A DNA stretch of 64,000 nucleotides, from the NCBI RefSeq assembly GCF_016811235.1, contig NZ_JAFBID010000027.1:1-64000 (forward strand), read 5' to 3'. Below are positions 28,537-36,424 of the stretch, one piece after another (the first letter of the stretch is position 1; each line of letters begins with the position of its first letter). The DNA comes from Microvirga arabica. Its GTDB lineage: Bacteria > Pseudomonadota > Alphaproteobacteria > Rhizobiales > Beijerinckiaceae. A program made the position numbers and the translations under genes. The notes under the pieces are model-generated. The model was not told the origin of the DNA. It was given only the letters and a program-made list of their open reading frames with translations, and did not search any database.

Positions 28537-28553
28537 CCCGGATCCAGAGCCTG

Positions 28554-29489
28554 TCAGGCCCCAGCCTCCACGGGGCTGAGGGCGGATGTCTTCTCCGCAT
28601 CCGCTGCCACTTCACTCAGGACCCAGTCGCGGAAGGCTTCGATCTTTGGGGAGCGCCGGCGGGCTTTGGGATAGACCAGCCAGTAACCCCGCTCGGACGT
28701 GGCGAGCAGGTCGAAGGGCTGAACGAGGCGACCTGCCGCGAGATCCGCCGGAAAGAAATACGGGTTGATCAGGGCAAAGCCCTGCCCCGCCATGGCGGCC
28801 ATGCCCTCGAACTGCTGAGCGCCAAGATAGTTGTCGGGGCGCTGCGACGGGTCGAAGTCCTTCACCCCTGCGGCCGAGAACCAGTCCTGCCACCACGGAT
28901 CGTTCGGCGAGATGATCGGGAATTTCAGGATATCCGATGGCTCCTTGAGCGTGATGCCCCGGATGAGCTCGGGACTGCAGACCGGCGTGAACAGGTTCGG
29001 AAACAGAAGATGCGCCTCCAGGCCGGGCCAGTTCCCGTTGCCGCTCCTGATCCCCAGGTCGAAGTCACTCTGGCCGAAATCCACCACCTGCCCTGAGATA
29101 TTGATCTGAACGGCGATGGTCGGATGAAGCTGCTGGAAGTGCCCCAATCGGGGAACGAGCCAATTGGCTGCGAAAGTGGTCAGCGTCGAGATCGAGAGAA
29201 CCGTTTGAGCCGATGCTTCGATGCCTGCAAAGGCAGTGCGCAATGCTTCGAACGCCTCTGTAACGGCAGGAGCAAGTTGCCGCCCTTTCGCCGTCAGGAC
29301 CACCTGGCGCGGCAAGCGAACGAACAGGGGCGCGCCGATCCGGTCCTCGAGAACCTTAATCTGATAGCTCACGGCGGCTTGGGTCATGCCCAGTTCCTCG
29401 GCCGCCCGCGTAAAGCTCTGGTGCCGCGCGGCTGCCTCGAAGACTCGGACGGCACTCATAGGAGGCAATTTCGACGGCATCTTGGGCAT
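28554..29489 (-). CDS. LysR-family transcriptional regulator (GcvA-like)
   Basis: DNA-binding regulator with the LysR winged helix at the N terminus (LPPMSAVRVFEAAARHQSF then EELGMTQAAVSYQIKVLE) and a periplasmic-binding-like effector domain. The start resembles GcvA-type members. About 311 residues from the ATG at 29489; an ATG three codons later is equally possible, and the open frame reaches 29540. It is transcribed away from the DUF1127 gene with a 131-base gap that could hold its target. The effector is unknown. Confidence 0.88.
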   Translation of the reverse strand: MPKMPSKLPPMSAVRVFEAAARHQSFTRAAEELGMTQAAVSYQIKVLEDRIGAPLFVRLPRQVVLTAKGRQLAPAVTEAFEALRTAFAGIEASAQTVLSISTLTTFAANWLVPRLGHFQQLHPTIAVQINISGQVVDFGQSDFDLGIRSGNGNWPGLEAHLLFPNLFTPVCSPELIRGITLKEPSDILKFPIISPNDPWWQDWFSAAGVKDFDPSQRPDNYLGAQQFEGMAAMAGQGFALINPYFFPADLAAGRLVQPFDLLATSERGYWLVYPKARRRSPKIEAFRDWVLSEVAADAEKTSALSPVEAGA

Positions 29490-29620
29490 GATTATCCATA
29501 AGGCTGCCTTATGCCAGCCTATCGGCATTTGCTTTGTCAAGCTCCTGAAACAGGAGCACCGTACAGGTGCTCAATCGAGGGTGCTGAAAGCCCTCTGGCC
29601 AAACAAATCGGTAGGCTGTC

Positions 29621-29821
29621 ATGAGGTACGAAGAGACTCGCCGCTCGCGCGGTATCGAGAATGCTTGGCTGCGCCTGAAGCTCTGGCTGCGCCCGGGTCT
29701 TCTCAGAAACGATACGGTTATCTCGGATCTGAGCCATCTGTCCGACCATGAGCGGCGCGATATCGGACTGCCCGAACCGGTCCGCTACATGGATTGGCGG
29801 ATCCTGAAGGATCAGAAGTAG
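29621..29821 (+). CDS. DUF1127 domain small protein
   Basis: 66-residue basic protein ending in the DUF1127 (YjiS-like) motif LSDHERRDIGLPEPV. Small proteins with this domain in alphaproteobacteria have been linked to RNA binding and phosphate/carbon metabolism; nothing here shows a specific role. Start ATG follows GGTAGG. Tail to tail with the Na/Pi cotransporter gene, which makes a phosphate link thinkable but unproven. Confidence 0.85.
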   Translation: MRYEETRRSRGIENAWLRLKLWLRPGLLRNDTVISDLSHLSDHERRDIGLPEPVRYMDWRILKDQK

Positions 29822-29829
29822 CCCGGCGT

Positions 29830-31473
29830 TCAGGATGTCAGGCGACTCGGCTTCAGCTCCCCGCTCTGCTCCAGCAGGGAATGGCCGGTGGAGGCGATGT
29901 GAGCCTCGATTCGTTTCAAGTCACGGACGATGTCGAGCTGAAGCGTGCCTGTATCGCCTGCCGTCCGGCCGGACCGAAGCTGATCGAGATGCTTCTGGGC
30001 CACCGCCCGCTCAAGATCTCGGAACCGCTCCTTCTCGGAGACGAGCCGGCGGGCCGAGCCGATATCCTGGAACATGAGAACGGACGCCGCCAGTTGCAGG
30101 TGCTCCAGCAACTTGGCATGCATGCTGGCGATGTCCTCCAGGCTGTCCTTGGGCAGGCGCAGGTGGTTCTTGATGCGCTTGGCGGCCAGCTCCATCAGGT
30201 TCTTGTCGATGATGTCTCCCACATGTTCCAGATTGATCGCGAAGGCGAGGATGTCCGAGAGGCGCTTCGCCTCCGCCTCGCTCAGAGCTTCGTGATTGAT
30301 GGAGCTGAGATAACGGCGGATGGCACTGAACAGCCGGTCCAGTACATCGTCAGTCCGGCTGACCTGATCGACGCGGCTGATGTCGTCCTCCCGAAAGAGA
30401 TCCTGTGAGCTGCGCAGCATCGCATCGACCGTATCGACCATCCGCAGAACCTCCCGGGCTGCGTTGGACAGGGCGACTGAAGGCGTATCCAGGGCATCCT
30501 TGTCGAGATATTGCGGCACGCCCGGATCGGAGGCCTGGAGCTTTTCCGGGAACAGCCTGACGAGCAGCTTTGCGATCCATGGCAGCGGCAGGATGAAGAT
30601 GGCAGCCAGCACCACATTGAAGATCGTGTGGAAGTTCGCTGCAAGACGCGCCGGGTCCGGGTCGATCATCGTCATGGCAGCCAGAATCGGATCGATCAGC
30701 GGCAGCGCCACCGCGCAACCGACGACCCGCGTCGCCAGATTGCCGACCGGCACCCGGATCTTAGCGGGGTCGCCTCCCATGGCTTCCAGGAAGGGATTGA
30801 GTGCGCTGCCCAGATTGGCGCCAAGCACCATCACGAGAGCTGCTGCCGGTCCGATAACGCCAGCTGCGGCTAGGGACATCACAAGCAGCATCGCAGCGAC
30901 GCTGGAATGGGCCATCCAGGCGAAGAATGCCGACAGGAACACCATGATCAATGGGTCCGCGGCGATGGATGCAAGAAGTTCCTTGAGGACGACCGAGTTC
31001 TCGATCAGGTGAATCGTCTCGCTGAGCAGGTGGAGCGACAGCAGCATCAGCCCAAGTCCGATGGCGACGCGCCCCAGATCTTTCGTCCGGCTCGTCTTTC
31101 CGCGCCGGAAGGCCATGAACCCACCGAAGACAAGCACCGGGAAGATCAGCGACACATCGAAGGACAGCACCTGCACGATCAGGGTCGTGCCCACATTGGC
31201 GCCCAGCATCACGGCAAGGGCTGGAACGATGTCCACCGCTCCGCCGGCCGTGAAGGATGCTACCATCAGGGCCGTAGCCGTACTGCTCTGGAGAACTGTC
31301 GTGACGCCGACGCCTGCCAGGAAGGCTTGCAGGCGGGTTCTCAGGGCCATTCCCAGGATCCAGCGCAGATCGCTGCCGAAAGCGCGTTGCACTCCGCTGT
31401 TGACCATCGTGATGCCCCAGAGAAGCAGGGCAATCTCACCGAACAGGTGGATCAAGACGGAGGTGGCAGACAT
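29830..31473 (-). CDS. Na/Pi cotransporter family protein with PhoU-like domain
   Basis: Inner-membrane sodium-phosphate cotransporter (NptA/PNaS family), 547 residues. The two inverted repeats each carry the family QSS-type motif: TTVLQSSTATALM near residue 60 and MAHSSVAAMLL near 190, the second with H in place of Q. About eight or nine hydrophobic segments are followed from about residue 340 by a helical PhoU-like domain (LEHVGDIIDKNLMELAAKR). It probably exports or imports phosphate coupled to sodium; the PhoU part suggests regulation by phosphate status. The ATG at 31473 is the first in frame. Confidence 0.92.
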   Translation of the reverse strand: MSATSVLIHLFGEIALLLWGITMVNSGVQRAFGSDLRWILGMALRTRLQAFLAGVGVTTVLQSSTATALMVASFTAGGAVDIVPALAVMLGANVGTTLIVQVLSFDVSLIFPVLVFGGFMAFRRGKTSRTKDLGRVAIGLGLMLLSLHLLSETIHLIENSVVLKELLASIAADPLIMVFLSAFFAWMAHSSVAAMLLVMSLAAAGVIGPAAALVMVLGANLGSALNPFLEAMGGDPAKIRVPVGNLATRVVGCAVALPLIDPILAAMTMIDPDPARLAANFHTIFNVVLAAIFILPLPWIAKLLVRLFPEKLQASDPGVPQYLDKDALDTPSVALSNAAREVLRMVDTVDAMLRSSQDLFREDDISRVDQVSRTDDVLDRLFSAIRRYLSSINHEALSEAEAKRLSDILAFAINLEHVGDIIDKNLMELAAKRIKNHLRLPKDSLEDIASMHAKLLEHLQLAASVLMFQDIGSARRLVSEKERFRDLERAVAQKHLDQLRSGRTAGDTGTLQLDIVRDLKRIEAHIASTGHSLLEQSGELKPSRLTS

Positions 31474-31793
31474 TCAGTCCTCGAAAACTCACAATGTGGC
31501 ACGATCGACTTGCTTATCCCGCAAGAGCCAGGACGGCAATAAGGTTGCCGGCTAATAATGGTGGTCTGCCGCAGAACTTTGCCCAATGAGGGTAGATCGA
31601 GAGGCATCTTGGCCCTGGCAGTGATCTAACCCTAATTACTTAATAGGTTCAAAGATTTGGCTTCGCCTACCCTCCGAGGGACAACCGGATGTAGCCGTGG
31701 AACAATTTGGCTACTCCCAACGCATGCTCTCATCCCCGGAATGACGTCTGCTCTTTTCCACAATTAGCCGGTACGCATGAACATCGACACGGC
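31474..31793. other. Intergenic region left of the 15-bp tandem repeats
   Basis: About 320 bases between the Na/Pi gene start and the repeat tract contain no supportable gene. The base composition is more AT-rich than the surroundings, as expected for divergent promoters. The frame of the downstream protein is open back to 31707, but without Shine-Dalgarno or conserved look. Confidence 0.45.
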
Positions 31794-31853
31794 CAAGTCT
31801 TAAGGTTTGAAGTCTTGAGGGCCGAAGTCTCGAGGGTCGAAGTCTTGATGGAC
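31794..31853 (+). repeat. Four 15-bp tandem repeats
   Basis: Units start at 31794, 31809, 31824 and 31839; the core AAGTCTTGAGG recurs with few changes (CAAGTCTTAAGGTTT, GAAGTCTTGAGGGCC, GAAGTCTCGAGGGTC, GAAGTCTTGATGGAC). The last unit contains the ATG at 31848. If read in the downstream frame the tract would give the 5-residue repeat EVLRA-EVSRV-EVLMD, so slippage would preserve frame. Confidence 0.85.
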
Positions 31854-32228
31854 ACTATCCCACTGGTGAGTATGCGAGGGTATGAGATGGGTTTGGACGA
31901 TCCATTCCCGATTGAGAAATGCTCCGGGCGTGTCCGGGGAGCCATCCTGGCAGAGTTCCAGGGCCGATGTCCGACGATCCGTGAGGTGGCCAGCATCTCC
32001 GACGCCCAATGGTTGACGGTGCCCAATATCGGCCCGACGACTCTGGAGGAGCTGCGCAGCATGACCCAGCAGGTTCCTAGCAGGGAGGATGACGCGGCTG
32101 CCCCTCACATGGCTGATCATGAAGTCCTGTCTCGACTGAACCGGCTGCAGAGGGAGTTGAATCTCATTGTGAGTGAAATCCGCTCAAGATTGTCAGGAGC
32201 GCAGAAGCGGCGGCGTATGGAAGAATAG
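31848..32228 (+). CDS. Small protein with RpoA C-terminal-domain-like helix-hairpin-helix
   Basis: About 126 residues. The central part (GRCPTIREVASISDAQWL then VPNIGPTTLEELRSM) matches the helix-hairpin-helix pattern of the RNA polymerase alpha C-terminal domain, where this fold contacts promoter DNA and activators. A helical C-terminal segment (LSRLNRLQRELNLIVSEIRSRL) looks like a short coiled coil, and the tail is basic (KRRRMEE). The start is uncertain: ATG 31848 sits in the last tandem repeat, while ATG 31887 has a better GAGGG six bases upstream and would begin MGLDDPFPIEK. A DNA-binding or polymerase-associated role is inference. Confidence 0.68.
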   Translation: MDTIPLVSMRGYEMGLDDPFPIEKCSGRVRGAILAEFQGRCPTIREVASISDAQWLTVPNIGPTTLEELRSMTQQVPSREDDAAAPHMADHEVLSRLNRLQRELNLIVSEIRSRLSGAQKRRRMEE

Positions 32229-32429
32229 CCTGATATAGAGAGCCAAAGTCGTATCTGATATTTTCAGCAACGGAATAACATATGTCGTCGCTGTTTTCAG
32301 CACATTCCTGTGGGGAAGATGTGACACATCGCCTGTAATTTCAAAGAGATGTCTCTAATCGATTTGAATTAAACCCTAGATCAGGTATGGCCAACCTTAA
32401 CAAGATATGACGTGGCGTTGGGGCAGGTC

Positions 32430-34853
32430 ATGGCTACCGTAGAAACGAGCGTGCAGAATACCGGGCAGAGCAGTTCTGCCGGGACGACCAGCTTCATCAC
32501 GGTTCATGCGGACGGGAAGTCGGACCTCAACATCAGGATCACGGAAGCTGGTGGCAAGCTGGTCTTCGACGTTTCCGTCGCTCCGGGCAGCAATCCCAAC
32601 CTGTCGACTCTGCAAGCGCTCTATTTCAACATTGCAGGTTTGGATCTCAACGAGAACACTACGCTGAACGTCGAGGGCGCCTCGATCAGCCGCAGCGGCG
32701 TGATCGGCGACAAGGCCGGCTTCGAATCCAGCAACGTGAATGGTCACGGCGGGCCCTACGACGCTTTCGTGGAGTTCGGGTCGAATGGGGTCTACAGCAC
32801 CACGTTCACGCTGTCCGATCCCGCATCGAGTGAGCCGCTTCGGCTGAGTCTCCTCAGCGGGCAGACTTTCGGGTTCCGTCTCGACACACCTGACGACAAG
32901 ATCACTGCAGTCGCATCCCAGCTTCCTGTTCAACAGCCGGTTCTAGACCCGACCATTCCGGACGGAAATGGCCCGGATGTGACCGGTTCCTACGACGACC
33001 TGATCGAAGCCGGCGACGGCGACGACATCATTCACGGCGGCCGCGGCAACGACGAGATGCAGGGTGAAGGCGGCAACGACACCATTGTTGGAGGTACGGA
33101 TTACGGTCGCTTGGCTTGGGATGGCGGAACCCTCACGAAAGTCACGATCGGCGACAACCTCTACGGCAACGACGGTGCCGACACCTATTTTTATGCGAAG
33201 GGCGACGGTGTCGATCTGATCTGGGATTTCAGGCCGGATGAAGACACAATCGTCATTGGCTACAGCTCGACGGAGATCATCGGCGCGACTTTCGTGCGTG
33301 GCGTGACAAACCGCATTGAGACCTCCAGCCATGACAAGATCGTGCTGATCCTGGGCAAGGGCGCCACGACTCACGACGCCATCATCATCAATGACTTCGG
33401 CGGTTTGCGCGACAGCACCCGAGCATCCTTCGTGTTTGCCGACGGCAAGAGGATGTCGATGAAGGAGGTCCTCGCCCTCGCCGAGAATTCCCCTGTTCCG
33501 ACCGCCCTGCAGGATACATGGACGGGCACAGCGGGAGGAAATGGTCGCAATTCGGGCCGTGCGAGCAACTCGCTCGATCTGTTCGGCAGCAACGGTGCCG
33601 AGACTCTCATCGGGCGTACGGGTGACGACCGCCTGTACGGCAACGAGGGCTTCAACCAGCTCAATGGCAATGATGGCCATGACGAGCTTTACGGAGGCAA
33701 TGCCCGCGACATCCTGATCGGCGGGCGCGGTGACGATCTGGGCCTCGGCAATGGTGGCGCTGACATCGTTGTCGGCGGTGTCGGCTCCGACAAGCTCTAT
33801 GGCGGCGGCGGCGCAGATATCATCTACGGCGACACCGATGGCCTCGATGACGGCAAGGACATCTTCAACCAAGGCTTCGACTTCCGGTTCAACCTTGGCC
33901 TCGAAGAGAAGTATCGCGCCCTCTTCGAGGCGGCGGAGCCCACAGCCGGCAGCGGCGTGAGCGCCGGGCCGCTCGTGATCACACCCGGAAAGAACTGGTG
34001 GGGTGGCTTTGAGGTCACGGTCGCGGTCAAAGCCGATGCAAGCCTTGGGGGCTGGAACCTCTTCCTGAACAGTGCCTACGAGATCACATCCATCTGGGGC
34101 GCCGAGCTCAAGAAGGTGCAGGACGGCAGCACGAGCTCTCTCTACGAGTTGAAGAATGCCCCCTGGAACGGCAACCTTGCGAAGGGCCAGACGACCACGG
34201 TCGGATTTACGGTGCGCACTCCCTTCGACTTGGTCGTCGAGAATAGTAATCTGCTCATGGCGGGACTCAAGATCGGCACAGACCGAACTCTCGATCCGGG
34301 TGTCGCGGGTGCCCTCAGCCTGGTCAACCGTGAGCTTGCCGGCATGAAGGAGGTAACTGCGACCGAGAGCTACACGCTTGCCGGCAGCACCAAGAAGCTG
34401 GTTGCGCTCAGCGGCAACAAAGCCATCGACTTAGCCGGCAACAAGATCGGCAACACCATCATCGGCAATGATGGATCGAACGAGATCGCCGGACGCGAAG
34501 GCAAGGACATTCTGACAGGCAAGAAGGGCAAAGATACTTTCATCTTCGACACCGCCCTGTCCAAGGCAAACCTGGATACGATCACCGATTTCGACGTGAA
34601 GAATGATCGCTTCTGGCTCGACAACGCGATCTTCAAGAAGCTGGGCTCAGGCAACGCGACGAAGCCGAAGCAGTTGAAAAAGAGCTTCTTCAGCCTCGAC
34701 GAGGCCAAGGATAAGAACGACCACGTGATCTACGACAAGACCACCGGTGTTCTTTCCTACGATGCAGATGGATCCGGCAACGGACAGGCTGTCGCGTTCG
34801 CCAAGCTCAAGGCCGGTGTCGAACTGAAATTCAGCTACTTTTACGTGATCTGA
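32430..34853 (+). CDS. Secreted RTX-repeat protein with a CBM2-like domain
   Basis: 807-residue protein without N-terminal signal peptide, acidic and Gly/Asp-rich, as expected for type I secretion. An undefined beta-rich N-terminal domain (to about 180) precedes RTX nonapeptides GDGDDIIHGGRGNDEMQGEG (about 192-222). A second RTX block lies at about 385-468 (LYGGGGADIIYGD). Residues about 510-598 read like a family 2 carbohydrate-binding module: WWGGFEVTVAV, GGWNLFLN, ITSIWGAELKK, NAPWNGNLAKGQTTTVGF. A third RTX block (about 670-708) and a C-terminal DTITDFDVKNDRFWLD...YDADGSGNGQAVAF region typical of RTX C termini end the protein. No catalytic domain is recognised. No T1SS ABC/MFP genes are adjacent. 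ATG 32430 follows GGGGCAGG; a GTG six codons upstream is possible. Confidence 0.86.
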   Translation: MATVETSVQNTGQSSSAGTTSFITVHADGKSDLNIRITEAGGKLVFDVSVAPGSNPNLSTLQALYFNIAGLDLNENTTLNVEGASISRSGVIGDKAGFESSNVNGHGGPYDAFVEFGSNGVYSTTFTLSDPASSEPLRLSLLSGQTFGFRLDTPDDKITAVASQLPVQQPVLDPTIPDGNGPDVTGSYDDLIEAGDGDDIIHGGRGNDEMQGEGGNDTIVGGTDYGRLAWDGGTLTKVTIGDNLYGNDGADTYFYAKGDGVDLIWDFRPDEDTIVIGYSSTEIIGATFVRGVTNRIETSSHDKIVLILGKGATTHDAIIINDFGGLRDSTRASFVFADGKRMSMKEVLALAENSPVPTALQDTWTGTAGGNGRNSGRASNSLDLFGSNGAETLIGRTGDDRLYGNEGFNQLNGNDGHDELYGGNARDILIGGRGDDLGLGNGGADIVVGGVGSDKLYGGGGADIIYGDTDGLDDGKDIFNQGFDFRFNLGLEEKYRALFEAAEPTAGSGVSAGPLVITPGKNWWGGFEVTVAVKADASLGGWNLFLNSAYEITSIWGAELKKVQDGSTSSLYELKNAPWNGNLAKGQTTTVGFTVRTPFDLVVENSNLLMAGLKIGTDRTLDPGVAGALSLVNRELAGMKEVTATESYTLAGSTKKLVALSGNKAIDLAGNKIGNTIIGNDGSNEIAGREGKDILTGKKGKDTFIFDTALSKANLDTITDFDVKNDRFWLDNAIFKKLGSGNATKPKQLKKSFFSLDEAKDKNDHVIYDKTTGVLSYDADGSGNGQAVAFAKLKAGVELKFSYFYVI

Positions 34854-34883
34854 CCGGTCCCGTCGTCACCACTCCATGCAATG

Positions 34884-34913
34884 AGAGGTGCGCAGCGCAT
34901 GCGCGCCTCTTTT
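34884..34913 (+). terminator. Rho-independent terminator after the RTX gene
   Basis: AGAGGTGCGC (34884-34893) pairs with GCGCGCCTCT (34901-34910) with one G-T wobble and a 7-base loop, followed by TTT. It lies 30 bases after the RTX stop and also faces the convergent signalling operon. Confidence 0.82.
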
Positions 34914-34943
34914 CTATGACAATGACGCCTTCAAAGATCCCCC

Positions 34944-35996
34944 TCAGATCGCGAAGGGCAGAACGGCGCGTGTTCCCGCGTGCTGCAGGTCGAACCTGAC
35001 GGCGGAATGCAGGTTGGACGCCATGGCGTTCACGATTCTCGTACCGAGCCCGCTTCCCTGCACTTTTCCGTTTCCCGTCCAGCCGATGCCGTCATCCTCG
35101 ACGACAAGAACGACCTCCTCGCCGGAAGACGACAGAGCCACGCGGATATCGCCCGACGCACCCTCCGGGTAGGCATACTTGAAGGCATTGGTGACGAGCT
35201 CCGTCACGATGACACCGATCGACACGGCCTTATCCGTTGGAATGGCGATTGGTTCCGCCAAGACGGTGATCGTGTGGACGCGACCTGCGGCCCTCATGGC
35301 ACCTTCCAATTCCTCGATCAGCCCTTGCAGATAGGTATCCATCTCGACGAAACGCACATCGTTCGATGTGTAGAGACGCCGATGAATCTGCGATATGGCT
35401 GTTATCCGGCTCTGCGTTTCGGTGAGGGTGTCCTTGGCGACCGTGTCACTCCCCAGGGCCCTCTGCTGCATGGCCACGAGGGATGCAACGAGTTGGAGGC
35501 TGTTGGCGACACGGTGGTTGACTTCGCGAAGGAGCATCTCCGCGCGCTCCCGCGCCTCGCGCATTTCACGCTCGGCCGCTTCCTTCTCGCGCCGGAGGCG
35601 AGCGGCGGAAAGCGCCTGCTCGGCAGCCGTGCGCAGGAGATCGAGGAAGACGCCGCCGACATCCTTGATGACGTAATCGGCAGCACCCGCCTTGAGCGCG
35701 GCAACCGCAATTCGGCCTTCATCAGTGCCAGTCACGTAGACCACAGGTGGAGGGTCGGGCAGCTTGTGGATCTCCGTGAGAACTTCCAGCCCCTCCTTGC
35801 CGGGCATGAAGTGGTCCAGGGCGATCACGTCGAAACGCTCCGCAGCGAGATGGCTCAAGCCCTCGTCGCCGCTCAACGCATGCCTCACATGGAAACCGTG
35901 GCGCGAAAGGGTGCGCTCGACGAGCCGACCAAGGCCGTGGTCATCATCGATGTACAGGAGCCGGATCTGCGGGCTGTCTGTATTGCCTTCAGTCAT
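34944..35996 (-). CDS. Receiver domain fused to HisKA_2/HWE-type histidine kinase
   Basis: 350-residue cytosolic signalling protein. The receiver (about 12-125) has the acidic cluster YIDDD, phospho-acceptor D61 ([10 protein letters not shown]), T90 and K111. A coiled linker ([18 protein letters not shown]) leads to a HisKA_2-type dimerisation helix with H161 in [17 protein letters not shown], then an HATPase domain with [14 protein letters not shown] and DDGIGW. Proteins of this type in alphaproteobacteria often act in general stress or light pathways. It is the last gene of a three-gene operon, its ATG overlapping the preceding stop by 4 bases. Its own kinase could phosphorylate other regulators; targets are not encoded nearby. 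Confidence 0.9.
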   Translation of the reverse strand: MTEGNTDSPQIRLLYIDDDHGLGRLVERTLSRHGFHVRHALSGDEGLSHLAAERFDVIALDHFMPGKEGLEVLTEIHKLPDPPPVVYVTGTDEGRIAVAALKAGAADYVIKDVGGVFLDLLRTAAEQALSAARLRREKEAAEREMREARERAEMLLREVNHRVANSLQLVASLVAMQQRALGSDTVAKDTLTETQSRITAISQIHRRLYTSNDVRFVEMDTYLQGLIEELEGAMRAAGRVHTITVLAEPIAIPTDKAVSIGVIVTELVTNAFKYAYPEGASGDIRVALSSSGEEVVLVVEDDGIGWTGNGKVQGSGLGTRIVNAMASNLHSAVRFDLQHAGTRAVLPFAI

Positions 35997-36424
35997 AGGG
36001 TTTCTGGAACCTGGATGACGGACAGGAACAACCCCAACTGCCGGATGGCCTGTGAGAACGACTCGTATTCAACCGGCTTCGTGATGTAGACGTTGGCACC
36101 AAGGTCGTAGCAGCGCTGGATTTCGCGCTGGTCGTCGGTGGTCGTGAGCACAACCACAGGTGCGCGCTTCAACTTCTCGTCCGCTTTCAGCTTGATGAGA
36201 ATGTCCACCCCGTTCATGTCCGGCAGGTTCAGGTCCAGCAGAACCAGGAATGGTCCGGCGTTGCGGACTTCTTCGCTGAACAGGTGGTCGACGGCACTCG
36301 TCCCGCTCGGGAAGGTCCGGATCTCGTTGCAGACCCCCGCACGGCGAATGTTCTTCTCGATCAGGCGGGCGTGCCCCTCATCATCCTCGACCATGATGAT
36401 GGTGACAGGCTGTTGCTGGGGCAT
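35993..36424 (-). CDS. CheY-like single-domain response regulator (Rcp1-like)
   Basis: 143-residue receiver with no output domain. It shows the acidic pair [12 protein letters not shown], phospho-acceptor D64 ([12 protein letters not shown]), VVVLTTTDD and the conserved lysine in YITKPVEY. The style ([21 protein letters not shown]) is that of Rcp1, the partner of cyanobacterial phytochrome kinases. It sits between the two kinases with 4-base overlaps on both sides, so it most likely carries phosphate between them or titrates one of them. Confidence 0.93.
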   Translation of the reverse strand: MPQQQPVTIIMVEDDEGHARLIEKNIRRAGVCNEIRTFPSGTSAVDHLFSEEVRNAGPFLVLLDLNLPDMNGVDILIKLKADEKLKRAPVVVLTTTDDQREIQRCYDLGANVYITKPVEYESFSQAIRQLGLFLSVIQVPETL

